64,000 bases of DNA from Shewanella electrodiphila (GTDB lineage Bacteria > Pseudomonadota > Gammaproteobacteria > Enterobacterales > Shewanellaceae), in contig NZ_JAKIKU010000008.1 of NCBI RefSeq assembly GCF_023283985.1, positions 1 through 64,000 of the forward strand, in the 5' to 3' direction. Made by a program: the position numbers and the translations under genes. Below are positions 47,478 through 57,094 of this stretch, one piece after another. The notes below the pieces were generated by a model. It worked only from the letters and a program-made list of their open reading frames with translations. It did no database searches and had not been told where the DNA came from. The stretch's first letter is position 1; each line of letters opens with the position of its first letter.

Positions 47478-47939
47478 ATGAAAATAAGAAAAGGCCAACT
47501 ATCAGATTTAGCAGCATTAGTTGAATTTAACCAAGCCATGGCAATGGAGACAGAAAACTTGTCATTAGACAATGCACTGCTTACCAAGGGCGTTGACACT
47601 ATGCTTAACAGCCCTGAAAAGGGTTTCTATTTAGTGGCCGAAATAGAGGGAGAAATTGCAGGTTCTTTAATGGTGACACTTGAGTGGAGTGACTGGCGCG
47701 CAACTAATTACTGTTGGATTCAGAGTGTTTATATTCGTCCACAAAATCGTCGCCAAGGGATCTATGCCAAGCTTTATCAAACTGTAAAAACCAAGGCTGC
47801 TGAAATGGGTGGCGCAGCAAGTTTCAGATTATATGTGGAGCACGATAATCTAGCTGCGCAGAAAACCTATGAATCATTAGGTATGGAGCAAAGCCACTAC
47901 CTGATGTACGAAGAGCTTGCTGAAGGCTCAAAGGCATAA
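47478..47939 (+). CDS. GNAT-family N-acetyltransferase
   Basis: A 153-residue single-domain acetyltransferase. The fold starts at KIRKGQLSDLAALVEFNQ; the acetyl-CoA motif YIRPQNRRQGIYAKLYQ with Arg-Arg-Gln-Gly lies near 92-95; the final LGMEQSHYLMYEE strand is typical of the family. ATG follows AAGGAGCC. Substrate unknown. Confidence 0.9.
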   Translation: MKIRKGQLSDLAALVEFNQAMAMETENLSLDNALLTKGVDTMLNSPEKGFYLVAEIEGEIAGSLMVTLEWSDWRATNYCWIQSVYIRPQNRRQGIYAKLYQTVKTKAAEMGGAASFRLYVEHDNLAAQKTYESLGMEQSHYLMYEELAEGSKA

Positions 47940-47986
47940 CGTACAGCGAATAGAAATAACGCAATGAAGTGGACAATCTCGTAAAC

Positions 47987-48015
47987 AAAAAAGGCTTTCA
48001 TTTGAAAGCCTTTTT
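47987..48015. terminator. Bidirectional terminator
   Basis: Stem AAAAAAGGCTTTCA / TGAAAGCCTTTTT, with a very tight loop, between the convergent GNAT gene and sdaA. Confidence 0.82.
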
Positions 48016-48057
48016 ATTATTTAGAACACTAAACGAAGCAGATAAAACGGCACACAT

Positions 48058-49425
48058 TTACGCACACAAATTAACCACTTTAATCGCTAAGCCGCCTTGG
48101 CTGGTTTCACGATATTTAACATGCATATCTTTACCAGTTTCATACATGGTAGCAATCACCTTGTCTAAGCTCACTCTCGGTTCTGAATTACGACGAAGCG
48201 CCATACGCGATGAGTTTATCGCTTTAACAGATGCAATAGCATTACGTTCAATACAAGGTACTTGAACTTGGCCTGCAACCGGATCGCAAGTTAGCCCCAA
48301 GTTATGCTCCATACCAATTTCGGCAGCCATACACACTTGTGCAGGTGAGCCGCCCATCAGTTCAGCTAAACCAGCTGCAGCCATTGAACATGCAACGCCC
48401 ACTTCGCCTTGACAACCAACTTCAGCGCCAGAAATCGATGCATTGCGTTTATAAAGCGAGCCTACTGCAGCAGCGGCTAAAAAGTAACGGCTGCATTCTT
48501 TGGGTCCAACTTTTTGGATAAACTTGTTGTAGTAAGCCAGTACCGCAGGAATGATCCCAGCAGCACCATTGGTCGGTGAGGTCACAACCCTGCCACCAGC
48601 CGCATTTTCTTCACTGACCGCTAATGCAAATAAATTAACCCAGTCGATGATTTCCATCGGGTCATTGCTCACTTTTTCACTGCGAAGTAACTCTCGATGT
48701 AATGCAGGAGCGCGACGTGATACTTTCAAAGGTCCAGCTAAAACGCCTTCAGTATTACAGCCCTTTTCAATGGCATCTTGCATGGTTTTCCACACTAAAC
48801 TAAAGCCTGAATACATGTTTTCTTCGCTGCGAAAACATAATTCATTTTGCTTCATCAAGCCGCTGATGCTTAATCCAGACTGCTGACAATGAGCAACAAG
48901 CTCATCAGCAAAGTTAAAGTGAAACGGCACTTCAACACCATTAGAATGACTTTGGTTAAAGTCTTTTTCTTCAACAATAAAGCCGCCACCAATAGAATAG
49001 TAGGTGTTGCTATAAACACACTTATCACCACTCCATGCATGTAGCTTCATGCCATTTTCATGCAATGGCAAAGTATCAGGGTGGAATATTAATGCATCAT
49101 GTGGAAAATCAACGTGGTGAATGGCATCACCAATAATGATTTCTTGGGTTTTCTCTACCTGTGCAATAAAAGGTTCAATGCTTTCAATTTCTACCGTTTC
49201 AGGTTCATTACCAGCAAGTCCCATAATAATAGCAATATCAGTATGATGACCTTTACCAGTTAAAGACAATGAGCCGTAAACATCAACGGTAAACTTAGTG
49301 ATTTGTGTTAGTTGACCTTGCTCGATTAAATCATTAATAAAACAATTCGCCGCTTTCATCGGCCCAACGGTATGAGAACTAGAAGGACCAATACCAATCT
49401 TAAAGATTTCAAATGCACTAAACAT
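48058..49425 (-). CDS. sdaA: L-serine ammonia-lyase (iron-sulfur)
   Basis: A 455-residue single-chain L-serine dehydratase that converts serine to pyruvate and ammonia. The beta domain begins KIGIGPSSSHTVGPMKAA; the alpha domain carries conserved Cys residues (near 345, 385 and 396) for the 4Fe-4S cluster and the block SGAEVGCQGEVGVACSMAA. Length and order fit the E. coli SdaA type. It lies 129 nt downstream of a serine transporter; a hairpin lies between them. Confidence 0.96.
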   Translation of the reverse strand: MFSAFEIFKIGIGPSSSHTVGPMKAANCFINDLIEQGQLTQITKFTVDVYGSLSLTGKGHHTDIAIIMGLAGNEPETVEIESIEPFIAQVEKTQEIIIGDAIHHVDFPHDALIFHPDTLPLHENGMKLHAWSGDKCVYSNTYYSIGGGFIVEEKDFNQSHSNGVEVPFHFNFADELVAHCQQSGLSISGLMKQNELCFRSEENMYSGFSLVWKTMQDAIEKGCNTEGVLAGPLKVSRRAPALHRELLRSEKVSNDPMEIIDWVNLFALAVSEENAAGGRVVTSPTNGAAGIIPAVLAYYNKFIQKVGPKECSRYFLAAAAVGSLYKRNASISGAEVGCQGEVGVACSMAAAGLAELMGGSPAQVCMAAEIGMEHNLGLTCDPVAGQVQVPCIERNAIASVKAINSSRMALRRNSEPRVSLDKVIATMYETGKDMHVKYRETSQGGLAIKVVNLCA

Positions 49426-49473
49426 AAATAAACCTCAATGCTCTACTGGCAAAGCAGCACAGCTTAAAACAAG

Positions 49474-49502
49474 AAAAAGAGGAGCACAGATTGCACTCCT
49501 CG
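49474..49502 (-). terminator. Hairpin terminator between sdaC and sdaA
   Basis: Minus-strand stem GAGGAGTGCA / TGTGCTCCTC (one mismatch) followed by TTTTTC. It lies 53 nt past sdaC and 48 nt before sdaA, so it may attenuate co-transcription. Confidence 0.75.
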
Positions 49503-49554
49503 AATAACCACTCACAAGTAAAATGAACGGCTTAATACAGTTGATTAAAAGCGA

Positions 49555-50847
49555 TTAGCTCATTAAACCAAATAGAATTGCCGTCATTGCTAACAGACCT
49601 GCAATCACAACAAATACGTTGCTGATACGACCACGATACGCTTTCAAAGCAGGCACTTTATGCACAGCATACATTGGCATTAGGTAAAGAATTGCCGCAA
49701 TAATTGGACCACCTAACGCTTCAATCATGCCTAGAATGCTAGGGTTAATTACCGCAACAATCCAAATGCTGAAGAACATGAAGCCTAAGATGAATTTATT
49801 CAATTTTGCATCAGATACTTCTTTATTACTGCTACGTAATTGCTTAGTGATCATACCTTTTAAGCCTTCAGTCGCACCTAAGTAATGACCAAAGAAAGAA
49901 GAGATAATCGCAATGAATGCAATGATAGGACCGAAGTAGCTAACAAAGCCGCTTGAATGAACATTGGCTAAGTAAGACAAAATAGCTAAGTTTTCACTTT
50001 TTGCTTCAGCAAGTTGTTCAGGGCTCAAAGACAATACACAAGAGAATACGAAGAGCATGACGAAACCAACAAGCATCATTGACGTGTTACGTAAAATCAC
50101 GTCGGCTTTTTTGGCTGCATTGTCACCATGTTCACGTTTAAGTGACACTGAGAACTGTGAAATAGCAGGTGAATGGTTAAATGCAAACACCAGTACTGGA
50201 ATAGTTAACCACACAGTACCAAGGAATTCACCAGCAGAAGGCACAACTTGTAATGCATCTAATTTCCAATCAGGGATCAGGTAGAAAGACATAAATGCAA
50301 GAATAGCCACAAGCGGATAAACTAAGAACTGGGTCACTTTCAACATGAATTTTTCACCCGCAACCATTACTGACATCATGCCAATAATCAGTACTGCAGA
50401 TAAAATAATGCGTGGAGGTGAAGCAAAACCAAGCTGGTTTACGATGAAGCTATCTACCGTGTTAGTGATACCAACACCATAAATAAGCACAATAGGGAAA
50501 ATAGCAAAGAAATACAGGACAGTAATGGCTTTACCTGCACTGACACCAAAATGCTCTTCAACCACTTGAGTGATATCACTACCAGGGTTTTTAGAAGAAC
50601 AAACGAAGCGAGATAAACCACGATGAGCGAGGTAAGTCATAGGGCCGATGATGATTGCCATTAACACTAATGGCCAAAACCCACCCATACCAGCATTTAT
50701 CGGTAAAAATAAAATACCTGCACCAACAGCGGTACCAAACAAACTAAGCATCCAAGTAGTGTCTTGGCGTGACCAGCCTTTTACTGGGGTTTGCTCTTCT
50801 TGAGCTGCAACTGCAACATCCTGCGCATTGATTGAATCTCTTTGCAT
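49555..50847 (-). CDS. sdaC: Serine transporter SdaC (HAAAP family)
   Basis: A 430-residue, eleven-helix proton symporter of the hydroxy/aromatic amino acid permease family. The N-terminal block [18 protein letters not shown] is the family signature. Position beside sdaA indicates serine uptake for catabolism. ATG 50847 (MQRDSI) is preferred, with AAGGT upstream; an 11-residue longer frame has no ribosome site. Confidence 0.92.
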   Translation of the reverse strand: MQRDSINAQDVAVAAQEEQTPVKGWSRQDTTWMLSLFGTAVGAGILFLPINAGMGGFWPLVLMAIIIGPMTYLAHRGLSRFVCSSKNPGSDITQVVEEHFGVSAGKAITVLYFFAIFPIVLIYGVGITNTVDSFIVNQLGFASPPRIILSAVLIIGMMSVMVAGEKFMLKVTQFLVYPLVAILAFMSFYLIPDWKLDALQVVPSAGEFLGTVWLTIPVLVFAFNHSPAISQFSVSLKREHGDNAAKKADVILRNTSMMLVGFVMLFVFSCVLSLSPEQLAEAKSENLAILSYLANVHSSGFVSYFGPIIAFIAIISSFFGHYLGATEGLKGMITKQLRSSNKEVSDAKLNKFILGFMFFSIWIVAVINPSILGMIEALGGPIIAAILYLMPMYAVHKVPALKAYRGRISNVFVVIAGLLAMTAILFGLMS

Positions 50848-51167
50848 AAAAATGACCTTAAATGAGGTAACTAATTTCACGGCGAAGAATATAGAATTCT
50901 AAATAGCGAAATATGATCTAGGTCATTTTTTAGCTCGACTTCCAAAAAATAATAAGCATTTTGCGAGCAAGATAGTCAACTGGTACGATCAGATAGCAAA
51001 GTCATTAACAATGCTTAATATAAACATTAACAAAAGCACTAATAAAGCAACACCTAAAATAGCTGTAACTCTTGTTTTATGTACACTACAGCCAAATTAA
51101 GTGATTTTTTATAAGTAGGATAATACAGTTGAAATAAATATTATTGAGAATGTATATCCTTAAAAGG

Positions 51168-51953
51168 TTAACCCGTTCTAAGCGCTAAAATGGCACTTAA
51201 CTCAATCGGCTTATCATAGAGGGTAAAATCCGGATTCTTCTTATCGATGGCGTAAATTGACATGCGATCGGCAAGCTCATTACCTTCAATACCGATATGC
51301 GCTGCCACGTGAGCAATAGACATGTTATCTTTTATGCGATCATATAATTCATGGGCTTGTTGGATCACCTCCAAATTAGCAATATCTCCAGCGACTTTGC
51401 GTTTCCAACCTTTTGACTTCCAGCCGTAAGCCCAGTTGGTAATACAGTTAATTGAATACTGTGAGTCACTCATCACCTTAACGCTTTGTTGTGCATTAAT
51501 GCTTTTCTCAGCGACTAACAACGCTTGATATAAAGCATTTAGCTCTGCGCTGTTGTTGGTGCCGTTGGCATTATATAGCCCATACCATAACTCGCTGATT
51601 TGGCCTTGACGATAAACCGCCATACCAGAACCTGCTTTACCTGGGTTTGGCTCACAGCCGCCATCGGTAAATACGATGGTATCGTGAGTACTTAGATCGA
51701 CCTGTTTAGTTTTGATCGATTCCACAGCATTACTTTTTACAGGCTTGTTATTACTAGCCGAGCCCGCTTTTGCTGTTGCTTTACCCATACTGCTAGCCGG
51801 TGATGCCGCAAATGCCGCTTTCGCCTGTGCCTCTGTAGGAAAGGACTTGTATTTCGCTTGGGGGAATTTATCTACCTGCTTTTTAGTGTAATCCCAACTG
51901 GTAAACACGCCCGTTTCTCGGCCTGCCCATACCACATAAAACTTCTTTGCCAT
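51168..51953 (-). CDS. Ribonuclease H with viroplasmin-like N-terminal domain
   Basis: A 261-residue enzyme. The first 45 residues are the caulimovirus viroplasmin-type RNA/DNA hybrid-binding domain (YVVWAGRETGVFTSWDY). An Ala/Lys/Ser-rich linker leads to an RNase H fold with its acidic residues: Asp in TDGGCEPNPG, Glu in SAELNALYQAL, Asp in VMSDSQYSI and Asp in GNELADRMS. It should cleave the RNA of RNA-DNA hybrids. This is a two-domain form, distinct from the short RnhA. Confidence 0.92.
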   Translation of the reverse strand: MAKKFYVVWAGRETGVFTSWDYTKKQVDKFPQAKYKSFPTEAQAKAAFAASPASSMGKATAKAGSASNNKPVKSNAVESIKTKQVDLSTHDTIVFTDGGCEPNPGKAGSGMAVYRQGQISELWYGLYNANGTNNSAELNALYQALLVAEKSINAQQSVKVMSDSQYSINCITNWAYGWKSKGWKRKVAGDIANLEVIQQAHELYDRIKDNMSIAHVAAHIGIEGNELADRMSIYAIDKKNPDFTLYDKPIELSAILALRTG

Positions 51954-52078
51954 GATGACTCTCTATATAAATCAGGTAATATGCTTAATGTGCCCAGTGT
52001 ATCTTATGGCGCTATTAAAAATAACTCACCAAACAAAAAACTATGTCTGAACCTACTCATCTAGAAATTGAAACCACT

Positions 52079-52618
52079 ATGAAGCAACTCATTATTTCCG
52101 TCGGCTCGAAAAACCCAGTTAAAGTTAACGCGGCTAAAGTGGCTTTTAGTCAATATTTTCCAGATCACAACATCATATGTCAGGGTATACATGCGCCATC
52201 TTTAGTCGCAGATCAACCCATGACTGAGGCAGATACAAAACTAGGCGCAATAAACCGAGCCCAATATTGTCAGGCGCAACAGCAAGATGCAGATTTTTAT
52301 ATTGCCATGGAAGGTGGTGTAGATAATTTTGATCACGGACCTGCCACATTTGCCTATATGGCCATTTTGCATAAGCAGCAGTTGTCTGTTGGCCGAAGTG
52401 CTTTGTTGCCACTACCACTTAAAGTGTACCAGGCACTCGAACAAGGTGAAGAGTTGGGACACGTCATGGATAGGTTGTTTAATACCAACAACATTAAACA
52501 AAAAGGCGGCGCCATTGGCTTACTCACACAAGGACTGGCCACCCGTGAGAGTATCTATACTCAAGCCATTATTCTGGCCATGGCACCTTTTATCAATGCT
52601 GATATATTCAGCAATTAA
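52079..52618 (+). CDS. yjjX: Inosine/xanthosine triphosphatase YjjX
   Basis: A 179-residue house-cleaning phosphatase of non-canonical purine nucleotides. The opening VGSKNPVKVNAAKVAF and central FYIAMEGGVD match YjjX, and the C-terminal GGAIGLLTQGLATR is conserved. I choose ATG 52079 because it aligns with the E. coli protein; the frame extends to ATG 52043, and neither site has a strong ribosome sequence. It is divergent from the RNase H gene. Confidence 0.9.
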   Translation: MKQLIISVGSKNPVKVNAAKVAFSQYFPDHNIICQGIHAPSLVADQPMTEADTKLGAINRAQYCQAQQQDADFYIAMEGGVDNFDHGPATFAYMAILHKQQLSVGRSALLPLPLKVYQALEQGEELGHVMDRLFNTNNIKQKGGAIGLLTQGLATRESIYTQAIILAMAPFINADIFSN

Positions 52619-52698
52619 CGCTTTGCCCTCATTCGTCACTTTTTTTTATTGGCAAACATTGCTAACGTCAAACTAACTGCATTCCATAGGAGATATAA

Positions 52699-53739
52699 AT
52701 GGAATATCAACGCATTCCGCATTCTAGCCTTGATGTTAGCAAGATATGTTTAGGCACCATGACGTGGGGAGAACAAAACTCCCAAAGTGACGCTTTTGAA
52801 CAAATGGATTACGCCATTAATCGCGGCGTTAACTTTATTGATACTGCTGAAATGTATCCCGTGCCTCCTAATGCTGACAAACAGGGTGAAACTGAGCGCA
52901 TCATTGGGCATTATCTTTCACAGCGTGATAACCGTGACAATTTAGTCATCGCCACTAAAGTGTCAGCGGCAGGGCCTAAAAGTGACTTTATTCGCCCTAA
53001 CATGGCACTAGATTGGGTTAATATTCATCAGGCTGTCGATGCCTCACTCGCACGCCTGCAAGTCGACACTATCGATTTATATCAATTGCACTGGCCTGAC
53101 AGACACTGTAATTTTTTCGGTGAGTTTTTATATGACCACTTAGATGATGAGCAGCAAACCCCTATTTTAGAAACTCTTGAAGCATTAGCTGAAGTTATTC
53201 GTCAAGGAAAAGTGCGCTACATAGGTGTATCCAATGAAACCCCGTGGGGATTAATGCAATACCTACGTTTAGCTGAAAAACATGGCTTACCGCGTATTGT
53301 CAGTGTGCAAAACCCTTACAACTTGCTTAATCGTAGCTTTGAATTAGGTATGTCTGAAATCAGTCATCGTGAAGAACTGCCATTACTAGCCTACTCTCCA
53401 CTCGCATTTGGTGCCTTAACAGGTAAATATGAAAATAACCAATGGCCAGAACAAGCAAGGTTAACCGTCTTTAAACGCTTTGCGAGATATAACGCGACGC
53501 CAATGGCACTCGAGGCAACCCAAGCTTACGTCGACTTAGCTCGTGAATTTCATTTAAGCCCAACACAAATGTCATTGGCTTTCGTCAATTCAAGACGGTT
53601 TGTGGCTTCAAATATTATTGGCGCAACCAACCTTGAGCAACTTAAAGAAAACATAGATAGCCTTGATGTCAGTCTGACACCTGAATTGCTAGCAAGAATA
53701 AACCAGCTATCGAACCTTTATCGTATGCCCTGTCCATAA
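52699..53739 (+). CDS. tas: NADP(H)-dependent aldo-keto reductase Tas
   Basis: A 346-residue aldo-keto reductase. Catalytic residues are visible: Asp and Tyr in NFIDTAEMYPVPP (near 47-59), Lys in VIATKVS and His in YQLHWPDRH. The Tas-type loop after strand 2 (VPPNADKQGETERI) is typical. E. coli Tas is linked to tyrosine auxotrophy suppression; substrate not settled. ATG follows AGGAGAT. Its terminator lies at 53776-53818. Confidence 0.94.
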   Translation: MEYQRIPHSSLDVSKICLGTMTWGEQNSQSDAFEQMDYAINRGVNFIDTAEMYPVPPNADKQGETERIIGHYLSQRDNRDNLVIATKVSAAGPKSDFIRPNMALDWVNIHQAVDASLARLQVDTIDLYQLHWPDRHCNFFGEFLYDHLDDEQQTPILETLEALAEVIRQGKVRYIGVSNETPWGLMQYLRLAEKHGLPRIVSVQNPYNLLNRSFELGMSEISHREELPLLAYSPLAFGALTGKYENNQWPEQARLTVFKRFARYNATPMALEATQAYVDLAREFHLSPTQMSLAFVNSRRFVASNIIGATNLEQLKENIDSLDVSLTPELLARINQLSNLYRMPCP

Positions 53740-53775
53740 GCTAAAAGCCAGTTAAAGCTATTGTATACTTGCATT

Positions 53776-53818
53776 AAGCGTCACTTTCTATGAAGATCGT
53801 GACGCTTTTCTTTTTTTG
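53776..53818 (+). terminator. Terminator after tas
   Basis: A perfect 9-bp stem AAGCGTCAC / GTGACGCTT with a 14-nt loop, then TTC and seven T, 36 nt past the stop codon. Confidence 0.82.
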
Positions 53819-53860
53819 GGTTAATGCCCTGTGTGATATTTCATTAATAATGAGCCTGCA

Positions 53861-55084
53861 ATGACAATAGCGTTTGAACATGATGCGATAAGAGCCCAAT
53901 TTCCTACATTAGCCCAGCAATTGGACGAAAGCCCTCTGTGCTATTTAGATACCGCAGCTACCAGTCAAAAGCCACAATCAGTCATCGATGCTATCAATCA
54001 CTACTATCAATTCGATAATGCCAATGTTCATCGCGCTGCTCATCAGTTATCCGCCCGTGCGACGAAGCATTATGAAACCGTACGCGAACAAGTAAAAAGT
54101 TTTATCAATAGCGCTAAAGCTGAAGAGATCATTTTTACTCACGGCACCACTGAGTCAATCAACATGGTTGCTTATGGTATAAGTCAGCAAATTAGCGCAA
54201 ATGATATTATTTTGGTGGATAGCGCTGCGCATCACGCCAATATTGTGCCTTGGCAAGAACTCGCTAAACGCACAGGCGCGACAATAAAGCCCATTCCACT
54301 GAATGACAATTTATCAATAGATCATTGCGCTTTTGAGCAACTATTAACCCTCTCGCCTAAGCTTGTCGCATTAAGTCATGTCACTAATGCCTTAGGCACT
54401 GTCAACGATGTAGCAACCTTAGTACAAAAAGCAAAATCAGCAGGTGCCATAACATTGGTTGACGGCGCACAAGCCATTGCTCATTTTGATATAGATGTAC
54501 AACAAATTGATTGCGATTTTTATGTATTCTCAGGTCATAAAATGTATGGCCCAACGGGCGTAGGCATCCTCTATGGCCGTTTCGCTCAACTTGATCAATT
54601 AGTGCCTATGCTGACCGGCGGCGAGATGATCAAAACAGTTAGCTTTACGGGTACAACATTTGGCAGTTTGCCTAATAAACTTGAAGCAGGAACACCTGCA
54701 ATATCAGCAGTCATCGGTTTAGGTGCTGCAATCAGTTTTATCAATAGCCTACCTAAAGCGCAAGTCAGACAACATGAGCAATCTCTGCTGGAGTATTTAC
54801 AACAGCAACTAACACAATTAGGTGACATCACCTTATATGGCGCAAATGCTAATAATACTGGTGCTGTTGCATTTAATCTTGCTAATGAACACCATCAAGA
54901 TGTGGGTATCTTGCTAGACCAGCAAGGTATTGCAGTTCGATGCGGGCATCACTGTGCGATGCCATTAATGGAGCTTTTGGCCATAAAAGGTTGCTGTCGA
55001 GCATCCATAGGGGTTTACAACAGTAAACAGGATATTGACCAATTCATTGCTGCACTCGTCAATGTCAAAGCATTACTCTTATAA
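53861..55084 (+). CDS. csdA: Cysteine desulfurase (SufS/CsdA type)
   Basis: A 407-residue group II desulfurase that releases sulfur from cysteine as an enzyme persulfide. The pyridoxal phosphate Lys lies in SGHKMYGPTGVG (near 227), the PLP His in the region SAAHHAN, and the catalytic Cys in RCGHHCAMP (near 366). Group II assignment follows from the RxGHHCA loop. A SufE-family acceptor gene follows at 104 nt, giving a CsdA-CsdE pair; the suf operon genes are not here. Confidence 0.93.
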   Translation: MTIAFEHDAIRAQFPTLAQQLDESPLCYLDTAATSQKPQSVIDAINHYYQFDNANVHRAAHQLSARATKHYETVREQVKSFINSAKAEEIIFTHGTTESINMVAYGISQQISANDIILVDSAAHHANIVPWQELAKRTGATIKPIPLNDNLSIDHCAFEQLLTLSPKLVALSHVTNALGTVNDVATLVQKAKSAGAITLVDGAQAIAHFDIDVQQIDCDFYVFSGHKMYGPTGVGILYGRFAQLDQLVPMLTGGEMIKTVSFTGTTFGSLPNKLEAGTPAISAVIGLGAAISFINSLPKAQVRQHEQSLLEYLQQQLTQLGDITLYGANANNTGAVAFNLANEHHQDVGILLDQQGIAVRCGHHCAMPLMELLAIKGCCRASIGVYNSKQDIDQFIAALVNVKALLL

Positions 55085-55187
55085 TCAAGTAATAGATAGC
55101 ATTTATGTCATCAAGTAATTAATTGTGTTTGCAGCAATAAGACACCAATAATACCCATGAGTAAACGATCCATTTAAGAGGCTTTCC

Positions 55188-55652
55188 TTGAATACAAATA
55201 GCACATCTGACACCGCAATCTTACAACCTGCAGCAAGCGCTTTTTTACCATTAGATGAGAAAGTCTCACTGGCGGTTATTGCGATTGAAAATGCTAAGAA
55301 TTGGCAAGATAAATATCGCCAGATCATGTTGGTAGGTAAAGTACTTGCACCATTAGCTGAAGCCTATAAAGTAGAAGCGGCTCAGGTGAAAGGTTGTGAA
55401 AGCCAAGCCTGGTTGTATCACCATCAGCTTGAGTCAGCACACTTTTTTTGTGCCGACAGCGATTCACGTATAGTTAAGGGTCTTATTGCTATACTGCTAA
55501 GTGCAACCCATGGGAAGACCACCAGCGAAATTGCTAATTTCGACTTAGAACAGTATTTCACGCAATTAGGATTAAGTGGTCAACTCAGTCCATCTCGTAC
55601 CAATGGGTTAACCGCACTAGCCAATGCTATTAAGCAATTTGCCGCAACATAA
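55188..55652 (+). CDS. csdE: SufE-family sulfur acceptor (CsdE-like)
   Basis: A 154-residue SufE protein that accepts persulfide sulfur from the desulfurase encoded just upstream. The acceptor Cys lies in VKGCESQAWL (near 68), as in CsdE and SufE. The only plausible start is TTG 55188, with AAGAGG six nt upstream; the next Met is inside the fold. Order csdA then csdE matches E. coli. Confidence 0.92.
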   Translation: MNTNSTSDTAILQPAASAFLPLDEKVSLAVIAIENAKNWQDKYRQIMLVGKVLAPLAEAYKVEAAQVKGCESQAWLYHHQLESAHFFCADSDSRIVKGLIAILLSATHGKTTSEIANFDLEQYFTQLGLSGQLSPSRTNGLTALANAIKQFAAT

Positions 55653-55693
55653 TCAAGTTAACCATGATTACAAGCGTCTAAAAAGGAAACCAC

Positions 55694-56881
55694 ATGACAA
55701 TAAGCGCTTGTAACCAAAGCCGCCGAACACTATTAAAGGGCATAGCAGCAGCCTCTTTACTATGCCCGCTTTACAGCTCATCTGTACTTGCGCAATCCAA
55801 AAAACGACTTTATATCGATGGGCTCAGTTTCTTACCCGAAAACCTTGATGATGTCCGCGCCTCAAAACTCGATGCCTACATTTGCGATATTTCAGATATT
55901 GAAGCCATTACCCAAGCAGATGGTACCACCAACTATAAGCGCAGTTATAAAGCTTGTATCGCCAGTATTAAAAAGGCAGAAAAAATCGTTAATGATAACC
56001 CGACGATTTTAATGCAGGGCTTAAGTGGTCGCGATATCGCCATTGCCCGAGAAGAGCAGCGCACTGCAGTTTACTTTCAAATTCAAGGCGCTGATTGCGT
56101 TGAAGATGATAGCTTTGACGGTAATGAAGTCGAAAACAGCGAGCATTGGCAGCATTTAAATGAATTCCATCAGCACGGGTTACGTGTTCTACAACTCACC
56201 CACCATTATGGCAACCGCTTTGCTGGCGGCGCGCTCGATAATGATGGTACTCAAGGATTAAATAAACCGCTGACAACAGATGGCCAGCAATTAATTAGTG
56301 CGCTAAACCAACGTAATATTTTGATTGATGTGAGTCATTCAAGCCCTCAAACAGCACTTGATACCGCAAAAGCCAGCACCATGCCTATTGTGCAAAGCCA
56401 TGGCGCTGTACGCTCTATTGTGAATAACGCTCGCTGTTCGCCCGATGAAGTCATTCGAGCGATTGCCGATACAGGTGGTGTGTTTGGGGTATTCATGATG
56501 AGTTTTTGGCTCACAAATGAGCCTGTACCCACTCTTGATGATTACATTCGTCAACTTGATAGAGTCGCCAGAATTGGTGGCGTAAACGCTGTAGCCATCG
56601 CCAATGATTACCCTCTACGAGGTCAAGAGAACTTATTAGCATTAGATAATAACAATGCAGAAGGCGTTAAACAGTATCACGCTTGGTGGCAAAGTTTAGC
56701 TGAAAAGAATGTCTTGGGCTTTGAAAGTCTACCGCAACATGTGGTTATTCCTGAACTCAACAATATCGATAGAATGAGCCGTATTGATGATGCGTTAGCA
56801 AAAGCGCGCTATAAATCGAGCGATCGAGACCGCTTCTTAGGTGGCAACTGGCAAAGAGTGTTAAATCAAGTCTTGGTATAA
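55694..56881 (+). CDS. M19 dipeptidase homologue with altered metal site, Tat-type signal
   Basis: A 395-residue protein of the renal dipeptidase (M19) family. The N-terminus has a Tat motif (SRRTLLKG, 9-16) and a hydrophobic h-region. Family zinc ligands are only partly kept: the His-x-Asp of the DGHND motif is replaced (Leu44 and Phe46 in DGLSF), and the bridging Glu is Gln131 in QIQGAD. His215, His236 and Asp305 remain. It is therefore probably not a standard zinc dipeptidase, although membership of the family looks clear. ATG follows AAAAGGAAAC. It follows csdE at 41 nt and may share its transcript. Confidence 0.8.
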   Translation: MTISACNQSRRTLLKGIAAASLLCPLYSSSVLAQSKKRLYIDGLSFLPENLDDVRASKLDAYICDISDIEAITQADGTTNYKRSYKACIASIKKAEKIVNDNPTILMQGLSGRDIAIAREEQRTAVYFQIQGADCVEDDSFDGNEVENSEHWQHLNEFHQHGLRVLQLTHHYGNRFAGGALDNDGTQGLNKPLTTDGQQLISALNQRNILIDVSHSSPQTALDTAKASTMPIVQSHGAVRSIVNNARCSPDEVIRAIADTGGVFGVFMMSFWLTNEPVPTLDDYIRQLDRVARIGGVNAVAIANDYPLRGQENLLALDNNNAEGVKQYHAWWQSLAEKNVLGFESLPQHVVIPELNNIDRMSRIDDALAKARYKSSDRDRFLGGNWQRVLNQVLV

Positions 56882-56985
56882 GTCTAATTTCGGTTTTCAT
56901 TTACTTTTAAAAATAAAAGTTTAGAACAATAAGAATCGCTCGTTATTTAGCAAATACCTTATGCAATAATCAAGTTAACAAACAC

Positions 56986-57015
56986 AAAAAAGGAAGGCAT
57001 TTGCCTTCCTTTTTT
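56986..57015. terminator. Bidirectional terminator
   Basis: A perfect 14-bp stem (AAAAAAGGAAGGCA and complement) around TT, between the convergent M19 and catalase genes. Confidence 0.88.
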
Positions 57016-57094
57016 ATCTATTTTTTACTTTGATATAGCTAAAGCGAGTTAGTCTTGCTTAAAGTCGCTTTCATCAAAAAAAGCGTGTTTATAT

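Noticed and set aside
41150..51090. Shared 14-mer TATGTACACTACAG near 41178 and 51077
   Set aside because: Only two short copies without wider similarity or symmetry; may be chance in AT-rich gaps.
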